In this document: one piece after another, positions 17,653-26,445 of the stretch
Layout of the letters: every line of letters starts with the position of its first letter
Numbering within the stretch: the first letter of the stretch is position 1
Source: Thalassoroseus pseudoceratinae
GTDB taxonomy: Bacteria; Planctomycetota; Planctomycetia; Planctomycetales; Planctomycetaceae
Length of the DNA stretch: 64,000 nucleotides
Direction of reading: 5' to 3'
Assembly: GCF_011634775.1 (NCBI RefSeq)
Contig: NZ_JAALXT010000004.1
Span: forward strand, 620,001 to 684,000
Notes under the pieces: model-generated
Databases searched by the model: none
Told to the model about the DNA's origin: nothing
The model's input: only the letters and a program-made list of their open reading frames with translations
Position numbers and translations under genes: made by a program

Positions 17653-17853
17653 TCAAGCGTGCACGGCTTTTTCGCGGCTTGAGAAGTGTTCGATCAAGGA
17701 CTCGACTTCCTGCAGCTTGGTTTCGCGGTCGGCCCGAACGTCGTCGGACGGAAAACGCGGCTCAAGCAAAATGCTGCTTCGCAGGAACCGCAGCCCCCGC
17801 ACGACAAGGTCAAGTTGTTCGGTATTTAGGCCGATGGTGTTGGTTTCGGTCAT
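17653..17853 (-). CDS. Small hypothetical protein, 66 residues
   Basis: This is a soluble, mostly helical small protein (NTEQLDLVVRGLRFLRSSIL; DRETKLQEVESLIEHFSSRE). It lies 66 bp upstream of the FabH-like gene on the same strand and downstream of floA. There is no signal peptide and no cysteine pair. It looks like a genuine small gene because of its amphipathic pattern and position. The function is unknown. Confidence 0.6.
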   Translation of the reverse strand: MTETNTIGLNTEQLDLVVRGLRFLRSSILLEPRFPSDDVRADRETKLQEVESLIEHFSSREKAVHA

Positions 17854-18066
17854 TAGAATTCAGCCTCAACGAGGAATTTTCATCTCGAATAATAATTCGC
17901 CGGTTGGACCAGCAGTGATGTTTCGAGCGGACTTTGCATTATCCTACGGTGCGAATCCGGGGTTCTCAAGCACGGAGGTTCCTGGCGCGCGAAGAATTTC
18001 CAGAGTGTGATCCATTCAAACAGGCTAGTCAAACTATGCCGATTACGAAAAACAGAGGGAAACGAC

Positions 18067-19047
18067 TCAATTGGTATGGTCGGCCGAGCCATTCTGATCG
18101 GGATCGGCTCGGAGGAAACCGGCTCGGAAGGCGTCCGCCATCGCCCGTGGAACATCCGCTTCCGCCAAAACCACATGGGCCTGGTTTTCCTTGGTGAGCG
18201 CTTTCATTTCCTGTTCTTGAGCAACCGCTGCCGCCCGTCGTTCTTCAGCTTTGGCCCGAGCAATCCGCACGTCGGCTTCCGCTTGGTCCATTTGCAGACG
18301 AGCACCAACGTTGTCACCGACATCGATATCCGCGATGTCGATCGAAACGATTTCGTACGCGGTTTGGGAATCGAGCCCTTTATCCAAGACGCGACGGGCA
18401 ATCATCATGGGATTGGCCAACACTTCGCGGTGATTCTCACAAGAGCCGATCGCGGAGACGATCCCCTCCCCCACACGAGCGATAATGGTTTCCTCGGTCG
18501 CCCCACCGATAAGCTGTGACAAGTTCGTGCGAACCGTCACACGAGCCCGTGCTTTCAACTGAATCCCGTCCCGGGCGACACCATCCAAGGTGTTCCGACC
18601 ATGCCGACGCGGATCGGGACAGTCAATGACCTTTGGATCGACACTCGTTTGCACCGCTTCCAACACATTCCGTCCGGCCAAATCGATGGCGGCGGCGGTT
18701 TCCCATTCCAGCTGAATGTTCGCACGGTGGGCAGCAATCAGTGATTTCACCAACCGCTGCACGTTTCCGCCAGCGAGGTAGTGCGCTTCCATTTGAGTCG
18801 TGCTGATCGACGACAAACCCGCTTGCACGGCCATAATTTTCGCATCGACAACCACCTGCGGATTGACTTTCCGCAACGACATCGACACCAAACTTAGCGG
18901 GCCAATCCGAGCTTTGGTCACGAAGGCACGCAACCACAGCTTGAAATACCGGCTAAACAGAATCAGAAAAGCCAAAAAGAACAAGCCGAAAATGGCCACC
19001 GCCACAAAGATGAAAATCATCAACGTGCTGTTGTTTCTCGGGTCCAT
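18067..19047 (-). CDS. floA: Flotillin-like protein FloA
   Basis: This 326-residue protein has one N-terminal transmembrane segment (about 9-31). A PHB/SPFH-type domain follows ([54 protein letters not shown]), then a charged helical tail ([20 protein letters not shown]) that would form the oligomerising coiled coil. FloA proteins organise functional membrane microdomains. The length matches the YqfA/FloA family. No NfeD-like partner, common beside flotillin genes, is adjacent. The gene is divergent from ridA across 228 bp. Confidence 0.93.
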   Translation of the reverse strand: MDPRNNSTLMIFIFVAVAIFGLFFLAFLILFSRYFKLWLRAFVTKARIGPLSLVSMSLRKVNPQVVVDAKIMAVQAGLSSISTTQMEAHYLAGGNVQRLVKSLIAAHRANIQLEWETAAAIDLAGRNVLEAVQTSVDPKVIDCPDPRRHGRNTLDGVARDGIQLKARARVTVRTNLSQLIGGATEETIIARVGEGIVSAIGSCENHREVLANPMMIARRVLDKGLDSQTAYEIVSIDIADIDVGDNVGARLQMDQAEADVRIARAKAEERRAAAVAQEQEMKALTKENQAHVVLAEADVPRAMADAFRAGFLRADPDQNGSADHTN

Positions 19048-19275
19048 TTAAGATTGGCCTTCGTAATTAAAAGGATCAACACAGACGTGCGGGATCTCAT
19101 TCTAGACATGCGCCCGGTAAAGTGGCAAGGATGGGCGACCTGTGATTGTCCGTTAACGATTGACTCAATTCTGTAGTTTCGATTGGTTTTCCATCGCCAA
19201 GTGCTTATCCTTGACGGCAAATTCACCACGCTCGAACAACCGTTCCGTAATGGACTCTAGAAAGACAGACCAACG

Positions 19276-19743
19276 ATGAGTGCTGACGCCCGTATCGAAG
19301 AATTGAAATTGGAACTTCCGCCCGCTCCGAAACCAGCTGGTGTTTACAGCCTGTGCGTGCAAACAGGATCACTTTTGTACGCTTCGGGACACGGCCCGCT
19401 GAATTCGGATGGCTCGATGATGACCGGCAAAGTCGGTCTCGAAGTCGAAGAAGCTCACGGGAAAGCCGCGGCCCGTCAAACCGGACTAGCCATGTTGGCT
19501 ACGTTGAAATCACAACTCGGCAGCTTGGACAAAATCGCTCGCATCGTGAAAGTGCTGGGCATGGTCAACGCCGCTCCGGAATTCCAAAATCACCCCCAAG
19601 TCATCAACGGTTTCAGCGAATTGATGGTAGAAGTGTTCGGCGAAGCGGGGCGAGCCGCCCGAAGTGCAGTCGGCATGGGATCGTTGCCATCGAACATCTC
19701 GGTCGAAATCGAAGCGATCTTCGAAATGCATCCTGATGCTTAG
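19276..19743 (+). CDS. RidA/YjgF/Rid family protein
   Basis: This 155-residue protein has the chorismate-mutase-like Rid fold: LLYASGHGPLNSDGSMMTGKVG near the N-terminus, then LDKIARIVKVLGMVNAAPEF, and AARSAVGMGSLPSNISVEIE near the end. The Arg in AARSAVG corresponds to the residue that binds the carboxylate in enamine/imine deaminases. RidA hydrolyses reactive 2-aminoacrylate released by PLP enzymes. It is slightly longer than classic RidA (about 128 residues) and belongs to a different Rid subfamily, so deaminase activity is inferred. aroB follows 49 bp later on the same strand. Confidence 0.88.
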   Translation: MSADARIEELKLELPPAPKPAGVYSLCVQTGSLLYASGHGPLNSDGSMMTGKVGLEVEEAHGKAAARQTGLAMLATLKSQLGSLDKIARIVKVLGMVNAAPEFQNHPQVINGFSELMVEVFGEAGRAARSAVGMGSLPSNISVEIEAIFEMHPDA

Positions 19744-19792
19744 GTTGATTCCGTAAGGAGTCAGTGAACACGACAGTTCCAAGGAACATGAA

Positions 19793-20923
19793 ATGACGAC
19801 ATCGGTTGCGCAAAACAGCGTGCAGGTTTATCTTGGCTCACGAAGTTATGATGTGTTCATCATCACGGATTTTCTAGCCTCTCTCGGGGCGGGAATTGAG
19901 CCTTGGTTCGAAGACCGAGCTGATATGCCTCCCGGTCGCCGGCAAGCGATGATCGTCACCGACCAGAACGTGGTTGATCCGCACGCCAACAATGTGCGAA
20001 AGAGCCTGGAGGCCAACGGTTGGCAGTGCGGACTTCACGTGATGGAAGCGGGCGAGCAGTCAAAATGCTTAGAAACCGTTTCCGAGATTTACGATGAACT
20101 TGTCGAAATGAAAGCCGGTCGCCAAGTCGTCATTTTGGCGGTTGGTGGCGGTGTGGTGGGTGATGCAGCCGGGTTTGTGGCGTCCACTTACACACGCGGC
20201 GTGCCCGTCATCCAAGTTCCAACAACGTTACTCGCCCAGGTAGACAGTTCGATTGGTGGCAAGGTCGGCATCAACCACAAAAAGGGCAAGAATCTCATCG
20301 GGCAATTTCATCAGCCGTTGGGAGTGGTGATCGACACGGCCACCCTCAACACCCTGCCCGACCGCGAATACCGTGCAGGCTTGGCGGAAGTCGTCAAATA
20401 TGGAGTCATCTTAGACGACGAGATGTTTGCTTACTTGGAGAAATCCGTCGATGGACTGAACAATCGTGATATGGATGTCCTCCGGGAAGTCATCCGACGA
20501 AGTTGCCGCCACAAGGCTGATGTCGTCGAGGAAGACGAGTTTGAAACCACCGGTCGACGGGCCATCTTGAACTACGGCCACACGTTCGCTCACGCCTACG
20601 AAGCCCTTACCCAATACGGTGCATTGTTGCATGGCGAAGCGGTGTCGATTGGCATGATCCACGCCAGCCAACTCGCCGAGCGTTTGGGCATGGTCGACTC
20701 CACCGTCACCGAACGGCAGCAGAAACTGTTGAATGCCTTGTCGCTTCCAACGGAACTGCCAGAGTCAGTCGAATTCACCGCCGACGATGTACTCGACCGA
20801 ATGAAGTTGGACAAAAAGAACGTTAGCGGGAAATTGCGATTTGTCTTGCCAACTCGGATTGGCGAAGTCCGTGTGGTCACGGATGTGAACCCAGATGACG
20901 TGCGAGCGGTGCTCCCGGTTTGA
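19793..20923 (+). CDS. aroB: 3-dehydroquinate synthase
   Basis: AroB converts DAHP to 3-dehydroquinate in the shikimate pathway, using NAD and a divalent metal. The 376-residue length is typical. Motifs visible are the NAD-binding AVGGGVVGDAAGFVASTY, then PTTLLAQVDSSIGGKVGINH, KNLIGQFHQP, and the metal ligands in LAEVVKYG (Glu) and LNYGHTFAHA (His), with HGEAVSIGM after them. It lies between ridA and dprA on the same strand, 27 bp before dprA, so the three may share a transcript. A DAHP synthase gene for the previous step lies at 47340-48398. Confidence 0.96.
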   Translation: MTTSVAQNSVQVYLGSRSYDVFIITDFLASLGAGIEPWFEDRADMPPGRRQAMIVTDQNVVDPHANNVRKSLEANGWQCGLHVMEAGEQSKCLETVSEIYDELVEMKAGRQVVILAVGGGVVGDAAGFVASTYTRGVPVIQVPTTLLAQVDSSIGGKVGINHKKGKNLIGQFHQPLGVVIDTATLNTLPDREYRAGLAEVVKYGVILDDEMFAYLEKSVDGLNNRDMDVLREVIRRSCRHKADVVEEDEFETTGRRAILNYGHTFAHAYEALTQYGALLHGEAVSIGMIHASQLAERLGMVDSTVTERQQKLLNALSLPTELPESVEFTADDVLDRMKLDKKNVSGKLRFVLPTRIGEVRVVTDVNPDDVRAVLPV

Positions 20924-20950
20924 ACCGAATTCTCGCCGGAGCGGACCAAG

Positions 20951-22060
20951 ATGGACTCCGACATTCTCAACGCGATCCAACTCAACTTGATTCCCGGTAT
21001 TGGTCCGCGAATGCGACAGGCGTTGTTGCATCGCTTCGAGACTCCCGCAAATGCGTTGGCTGCGTCGCGTCAGGAATTGCGGAAAGTGCCGGGAATCGGC
21101 ACAAAACTAGCCGCCGCAATCGAAAATGAGCAAGACCCGGTCACTGCCCAACGGGAACTGGATCGCTGCCGGGAACGGGGGTTGCAACTCGTCCTCCGAA
21201 ACCAACCGGAGTACCCGCCGCTATTGGAAGAAATTCCAGACCCGCCGACCCTGCTCTACTGTCGGGGTGAACTGACGCCAGCAGATCGATTGGCGGTGGG
21301 AATCGTCGGTTCCCGGAAATGCACCCATTATGGTCGCACGCAGGCCGAGCGGTTTGGTCAGATGCTTGCGCGAGCGGGAATGACCGTCGTCAGTGGATTG
21401 GCTCGCGGGATCGATGGAGCCGCCCATGAAGGAGCGTTGTCAGTGGGCGGACGCACGATCGCCGTCACCGCGACGGGGCATGGCACGATTTATCCGCCGG
21501 AACATGCCGACCTCGCAGAACGCATTTCGCGAAGCGGTTCCGTCGTCACGGAAATGCCCTTCGATCAAGCTCCTACTCCGGGACTGTTCCCGCAACGCAA
21601 TCGGATTATCAGCGGGCTATCTCAAGGCGTTTTGATTATCGAAGCGTCTCGCAACAGCGGCGCGTTACACACAGCAAGACATGCCATGGAACAAGGACGA
21701 GCCGTGATGGCGTTACCCGGTCCGGTGCACAGTTTGGCCAGCGAAGGTTGTCACGATTTGATCCGCGAAGGTGCCACACTCGTCCGGCATGCCGATGATG
21801 TACTGGAAGCCCTCGGTCCACTCCCTGAACCGGCTCCCCGTGAGAACAACGAAACCGTGCTCAGCCCGCGAGAACTTTCCCTTTCCGATCAAGAAAGAAT
21901 GGTCCTCAACCTCGTGAGTACCGACCCGCAACCGATCGACATTATCCTGCGTTCCGCCGACATCGAACCCTCTCGCGTTTTGGCCACGCTGACGGTATTG
22001 GAGATGAAACGCTTCATCCGCCGACTCCCCGGCAGTCGTATGGTTCGCGTGCCGACGTAG
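20951..22060 (+). CDS. dprA: DNA-processing protein DprA
   Basis: DprA loads RecA on incoming single-stranded DNA during natural transformation. Helix-hairpin-helix repeats occur at the N-terminus (LIPGIGPRMRQALLHRF; LRKVPGIGTKLAAAI). The Rossmann-like DprA domain follows (AVGIVGSRKCTHYGR; VVSGLARGIDGAAHEGAL; FPQRNRIISGLSQGVLIIEA; SGALHTARHAMEQGR). A winged-helix DML1-like tail ends the protein (PIDIILRSADIEPSRVLATL). The 369-residue length is normal for the three-domain type. No other competence genes are in the window. Confidence 0.95.
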   Translation: MDSDILNAIQLNLIPGIGPRMRQALLHRFETPANALAASRQELRKVPGIGTKLAAAIENEQDPVTAQRELDRCRERGLQLVLRNQPEYPPLLEEIPDPPTLLYCRGELTPADRLAVGIVGSRKCTHYGRTQAERFGQMLARAGMTVVSGLARGIDGAAHEGALSVGGRTIAVTATGHGTIYPPEHADLAERISRSGSVVTEMPFDQAPTPGLFPQRNRIISGLSQGVLIIEASRNSGALHTARHAMEQGRAVMALPGPVHSLASEGCHDLIREGATLVRHADDVLEALGPLPEPAPRENNETVLSPRELSLSDQERMVLNLVSTDPQPIDIILRSADIEPSRVLATLTVLEMKRFIRRLPGSRMVRVPT

Positions 22061-22154
22061 TTTTAGGGCGTGTTTACCGTATGTGTAGCGTTTTAGGATG
22101 GGTTTTTCCCACAGAACATATTGCGCCACCCGCTAAATTAAAACTAGACATGGT

Positions 22155-22610
22155 CTAGTGGATCGAGTTGGTTCGTCGCTTCACCAAGCCGGAAATGAGA
22201 GAAGCAACAACCGCAACCGGAAGCGTCGCTGCCAACGGTCCAGTCAATGTCCAGAGTTCTGCGAACAGAAACCGAACTTGGTCGCCGTTCGACAAGTCGA
22301 TTCCCCTAAACTTCAGGTAGGTGCTTGTCAGAACAAGCAAGACAAATGGAGTCAGTGTGATCAGCACTCCTAGACCTGCCACAGTAATTGCGGGAGCGAG
22401 TTTGCCAGTCGCCCCCGCTATCCCACAGATCACCACACTCGCAATCAGCGTGCCGCTTAAGGAAGCCAAGTAGAACGACTGGCTAACCATTTTGTTAGGA
22501 TTGCGTTTCGCCACGGCATCGGCTTGGTCGTGGGCAATCGTGTAACCCAATCCCACAGCAAGCAAAACGCCTAGAAAAGCGCCGAACACTCGGGATTGAG
22601 ATTCGTTCAT
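22155..22610 (-). CDS. Hypothetical membrane protein, four helices
   Basis: This 151-residue protein has four predicted transmembrane helices: about 8-25 (VFGAFLGVLLAVGLGYTI), 45-65, 72-95 (ITVAGLGVLITLTPFVLLVL) and 118-140. A short hydrophilic N-terminus and an RRTNSIH tail flank them. I do not recognise a family; small four-helix proteins of this kind are common in planctomycetes. It is convergent with dprA (94 bp). Genuine coding is likely from its clean hydrophobicity pattern. Confidence 0.65.
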   Translation of the reverse strand: MNESQSRVFGAFLGVLLAVGLGYTIAHDQADAVAKRNPNKMVSQSFYLASLSGTLIASVVICGIAGATGKLAPAITVAGLGVLITLTPFVLLVLTSTYLKFRGIDLSNGDQVRFLFAELWTLTGPLAATLPVAVVASLISGLVKRRTNSIH

Positions 22611-22722
22611 GATCGTGACCGATAGAAGTCGAGATTGAATCGGTGGTTCATCAGTCCACGATATTCACATCAAGCCACGAGCGGAAGACACTGTTTTGAT
22701 GGCAGCCTCACATCAAGAACTG

Positions 22723-24810
22723 CTATTCAGCCGAAACTGTCACGAACAACGGCTCGCTAGCATAGGTGGCTTTCATCACGAAATTGAGAGAGACGTTAGC
22801 CATTACGACCGCTTGCTGTTTCTCGACTGGTGAACTGTCAGCCGCACACGTGAGGGTGATATGCCCTTTGGTCGCGCCGGCGGTGAGCAGCGTCTGACTG
22901 TTCTTGGTGTCGATACTCACCCCCTTCGGCAATGGATCGGCGTAAGTCCGACTAAGATGCCGAAATTGCAAATCGAGTTGGACGTTCTTATCGAACCCTT
23001 CGGCTCGTTCGAGCGTGACTTCGATTCGTTTCGACTCACCGGGCTTGAGCGAGATATCGTAAGTCGAAAGCGTGACACGTGGTACATCGGCCGCCACGCC
23101 AACAGCCACGGTATGCCAATTCACCGGCCATTGACCGCGTCCACCGCCCGGTTGATACGTCTCCTGATACGGAGCTGCCACACGCGTGATTTTTTCCTCG
23201 TCGTCGCCCACAATCGCCGAGCCTGTGATCCGGACATTCGCCATTTCCGGTTCCGCAGTTTCATGGGCCTGGAACACGATACATCCGGAATCCCGCCCCG
23301 GAAGAATTCGGCCGCAGTGAGCGATCATGCCCGTTGGCATGTCGTCGACGGCTAAATCAATTGCGTCTTGAAAACCGTTCTTCCGAACGACATTTACAAA
23401 CACGACGCCGCAACTGCCTGGGAAAACTTGAGTCTTATCGGTATCCAAATACAAGTCGAATGTCGGCTCGGCTCGCGTGACCTTAATAAAGTACGGGAAC
23501 GTGTCCCCGCCTCGCAGATGCAAATCGCGAATTTCAATGATGTAGTCGCCGTCCGCGGGAGCCGCCCAGTTTTCAACGCCTGAGTCGGCATACGTTCGGC
23601 GGAACCGGCGGAGGTCGTCGTTCTCCGTCAACCGCTTGCCATCGGCATTCAGGATTCGCAAGTTGGAATCGAGTTCCGACTGGAACTCTCTCGCCAAAAC
23701 TTCAAAGCTGAATCGTTCGCCCTTCTTGGCGGTGAATCGGTAGCAGTCGATGTCCGCATCGGTGCTGATTCGTCCGTTGATTCCACCAGGAATCGACACG
23801 GGCATGGCGGATTCCGGCGTGTTGTTCTCGTCGGTCGACTCGGTGATCAGCGGCAAATCGCTGATCACGACTGGCACCGGATTGGTCGGTTGGTCACCGA
23901 ATTGAAGCGGTAACTCCATCACCTGTGTGCCCACGGCGGCGGGTGCGGCGACGGTGGCAGTTTGATCGCCTGGAAGATTGACACCTGCCGGTTGAACAGT
24001 TCCCGTTTGCCCGGCCGCCACCCCCAACGGAAACAACGTTTGCACGAATGGGCGGTCGTGGACTTCAATCGCATACTGCCAATACGTATTGCCTTGGTAA
24101 CGGACATCGCGAACTTCCAGGAGGTATTCCCCATCCTGCGGCAACTCGACAGACATTAGCGGATCAGCGGCGAAGTGGTTATCGACGACGGCGATCGTTG
24201 TGCCACTTGCGTTGCGAAGGGCAATCAACGGATCCGCATGTTTTTGCAGATCGTGGATTCGATCCTGCAACCGCATACACCGCACATGGAAGACCAACCT
24301 TGCCCCCGCTTTGCCGGTAAAACGGAAGAAATCGACATCCTCGGCTCGCTCGATTCGCCCACAAATTGTCGCGGGCAACGTGACTTCTTGAGCCTCCGCA
24401 GCTGTGTTGTTCTTGGCGATTTCGTAGACGACGGGATCGCGAACCACGACCAACTGCCCGAGTGTGCTGGTGCCCCGTGGCGTGAGCAACCGTAAATCCC
24501 GAACGCCCAGTTGGGCATCTTCGGATGCAGTTATTCGCAGATTGATCTTCTGAAGCTTCGGCGGGTCTTTGTCTGGCGGGAAGGTCATATCGGTAATGAC
24601 TTCCGCCGTCACCCCTTCCCCGCTGACGAAAACGGTCGTGCTGCCGTGCATGCTGTAACGCGAGTTGACCGCAACTTCCGAAACCTCACCCGCCTGCACC
24701 GCCACCGGTTCGATGCTCATCAACATCGGATACGAGGTCTGCGCAAGAACCGGGCCAACACTCCCCACGAAAACCATCAACAGTGATAGGAGGTAACGCA
24801 TTCGATTCAT
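22723..24810 (-). CDS. Exported protein with PPC domains
   Basis: The frame is open further upstream, but ATG at 24810 begins a standard signal peptide (MNRMRYLLSLLMVFVG, cleavage after VLAQ), so it is chosen. The protein of 695 residues contains at least two pre-peptidase C-terminal (PPC) beta-sandwich domains, each with the pattern DVDFFRFTGKAGARLVFHV or DIDCYRFTAKKGERFSFEV and DGDYIIEIRDLHLRGGDTF. It lies 58 bp downstream of a DUF1501 gene on the same strand. The C-terminal half of the 4408-7200 protein has the same domains (APADGDY motif shared). A cell-surface or periplasmic adhesive role is inferred, not shown. Confidence 0.85.
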   Translation of the reverse strand: MNRMRYLLSLLMVFVGSVGPVLAQTSYPMLMSIEPVAVQAGEVSEVAVNSRYSMHGSTTVFVSGEGVTAEVITDMTFPPDKDPPKLQKINLRITASEDAQLGVRDLRLLTPRGTSTLGQLVVVRDPVVYEIAKNNTAAEAQEVTLPATICGRIERAEDVDFFRFTGKAGARLVFHVRCMRLQDRIHDLQKHADPLIALRNASGTTIAVVDNHFAADPLMSVELPQDGEYLLEVRDVRYQGNTYWQYAIEVHDRPFVQTLFPLGVAAGQTGTVQPAGVNLPGDQTATVAAPAAVGTQVMELPLQFGDQPTNPVPVVISDLPLITESTDENNTPESAMPVSIPGGINGRISTDADIDCYRFTAKKGERFSFEVLAREFQSELDSNLRILNADGKRLTENDDLRRFRRTYADSGVENWAAPADGDYIIEIRDLHLRGGDTFPYFIKVTRAEPTFDLYLDTDKTQVFPGSCGVVFVNVVRKNGFQDAIDLAVDDMPTGMIAHCGRILPGRDSGCIVFQAHETAEPEMANVRITGSAIVGDDEEKITRVAAPYQETYQPGGGRGQWPVNWHTVAVGVAADVPRVTLSTYDISLKPGESKRIEVTLERAEGFDKNVQLDLQFRHLSRTYADPLPKGVSIDTKNSQTLLTAGATKGHITLTCAADSSPVEKQQAVVMANVSLNFVMKATYASEPLFVTVSAE

Positions 24811-24868
24811 GGTCGTCAGGCTTCGGTCAATTGAGGAAATCGTCAATCGCAATCGCGTTGGGTGCCGA

Positions 24869-26188
24869 TCAAGTCCATTCGCGGATTGGTTCGCCTTCGA
24901 TGAGCCGCACGGGACGCCCGTCGGGACTTTGCACAATCAGATCGGTAGGAATGCCGAGTTTGTGGTAAATCGTGGCGGCGATGTCGGCGGTGGTGTATTC
25001 ATTGCGGATCGGGCGACCGCCTTCGTCGTCCGTCGCACCAAGCACCGAACCACCGGGGATACCGGCCCCCGCCATGATGGCAAACCCCGAACTCGCCCAG
25101 TGATCGCGACCGCTGGCCGAATTGATCTTCGGCGTGCGACCGAAATCGGTCAGCCACAGCACTAATGTCGTATCCAACAACCCGCGTTCTTCCAAGTCGG
25201 CCAACAATTGTGGCAGGGCTTGATCGACGGGAGGAATGCGATTGGTTTTCAGGGATTTGAAGTTGTTTTGGTGGGTATCCCAACCGCCATCGGTCACCGT
25301 CACAAACCGCACGCCGGATTCGATCAATCGGCGAGCCAAAAGACAACTTTGACCAAACCGATGCCGACCGTAGGCATCGCGAAGTGAATCGGTTTCACTT
25401 TGAATGTCAAAGGCTCGTTTGGTTTCTGGAGCCGTAATCATATTTAACGCGGCTTTGTAATGTTCGTCGAGAGCGGCGAATGCGGACGGTTGCACATCCG
25501 TTTGTCGTTGGAGATCGTCAACTTGGGCCAGCATTCGCTTGCGGCGTTCGACACGGTCCATCGACATACCATTGGGCGGCGTGATATCTCGCACGGTGAA
25601 CGCTTTGGCGTTCGGGTCGGCATTCATCGTAAACGGGCTGTGTTCCAAACCGAGAATCCCGGGAGTCCCGCCACCAAAGCGGTTGTCGACTTGCTCCCCC
25701 AGTTGCACAAACGGAGGCAACGCCGACTGAAAACCATGCTGGTGACTCACGACCGATCCATACGTCGGATACGCCACAGCCGCATTGAACTTCCGGCCGG
25801 ACATCACAAATTGATCGGCCATTCCGTGGCTGCCGTTCTGCGGGTTCCAACTCCGCAGCAACGCGAAGCGGTGCAGTTCCTTCGCCATGTTCGGCACGAT
25901 CTCTGTGAATTGCACGCCGGGAACGGCCGTCGAAATCGCACTGAACTCTCCCTTCACACTCACCGGAGCTTCAGGTTTCGGATCGAATGTGTCGTGGTGG
26001 CTGGTTCCCCCACGTGTCCACACGAGAATACAGTTCGTGGTCGGCTTGGTCGATTCCGACGCCATCGCTCGAGCCGCCATCCACGACGGCAACGACAACC
26101 CCAACCCCGCCAACGAACCGACTTGCAAGAAACTTCGACGGCTTTGACGTTCACAATCCGACATCGTACGGGTGAGAAAGTTTAGCAT
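24869..26188 (-). CDS. DUF1501 protein, Tat-exported (second copy)
   Basis: This 439-residue protein has a twin-arginine signal (RQSRRSFLQVGSLAGLGLS, Arg17-Arg18). It carries the same landmarks as the 10563-11939 protein: CILVWTRGGTSHHDTFDPKP, RRLIESGVRFVTVTDGGWDTH, LWLTDFGRTPKINSASGRDH and TADIAATIYHKLGIPTD. An alternative start at Met9 would leave the Tat motif intact. The PPC gene follows 58 bp downstream, and the DUF1549/1553 gene is divergent across 257 bp. Function unproven. Confidence 0.92.
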   Translation of the reverse strand: MLNFLTRTMSDCERQSRRSFLQVGSLAGLGLSLPSWMAARAMASESTKPTTNCILVWTRGGTSHHDTFDPKPEAPVSVKGEFSAISTAVPGVQFTEIVPNMAKELHRFALLRSWNPQNGSHGMADQFVMSGRKFNAAVAYPTYGSVVSHQHGFQSALPPFVQLGEQVDNRFGGGTPGILGLEHSPFTMNADPNAKAFTVRDITPPNGMSMDRVERRKRMLAQVDDLQRQTDVQPSAFAALDEHYKAALNMITAPETKRAFDIQSETDSLRDAYGRHRFGQSCLLARRLIESGVRFVTVTDGGWDTHQNNFKSLKTNRIPPVDQALPQLLADLEERGLLDTTLVLWLTDFGRTPKINSASGRDHWASSGFAIMAGAGIPGGSVLGATDDEGGRPIRNEYTTADIAATIYHKLGIPTDLIVQSPDGRPVRLIEGEPIREWT

Positions 26189-26445
26189 CGGAGATGCTCC
26201 AGGTAGGTCGAGAATGTGGATGGCAGGAAGGCAGGTGGATAACGGAATTATCCATCATCATTGCTCTAGTTTACTGAAAGCACCGAAGACAAATCAACAC
26301 TTCGTGATACGAAAAATCTTCGATATCAAAAATCGTTTATCTATGGAATCGGACGGTCACGCCTGACATAATGAGACTTTGAATCACTTGCCGATTTCCT
26401 CCCTCAACCGTCCCGACCGGACACCCCGCCTAGGAGGTTCGTGAC

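Noticed and set aside
17940-17960. GGTGCGAATCC-like sequence resembling a tRNA T-arm
   Set aside because: No acceptor, D-arm or anticodon stem could be formed around it.
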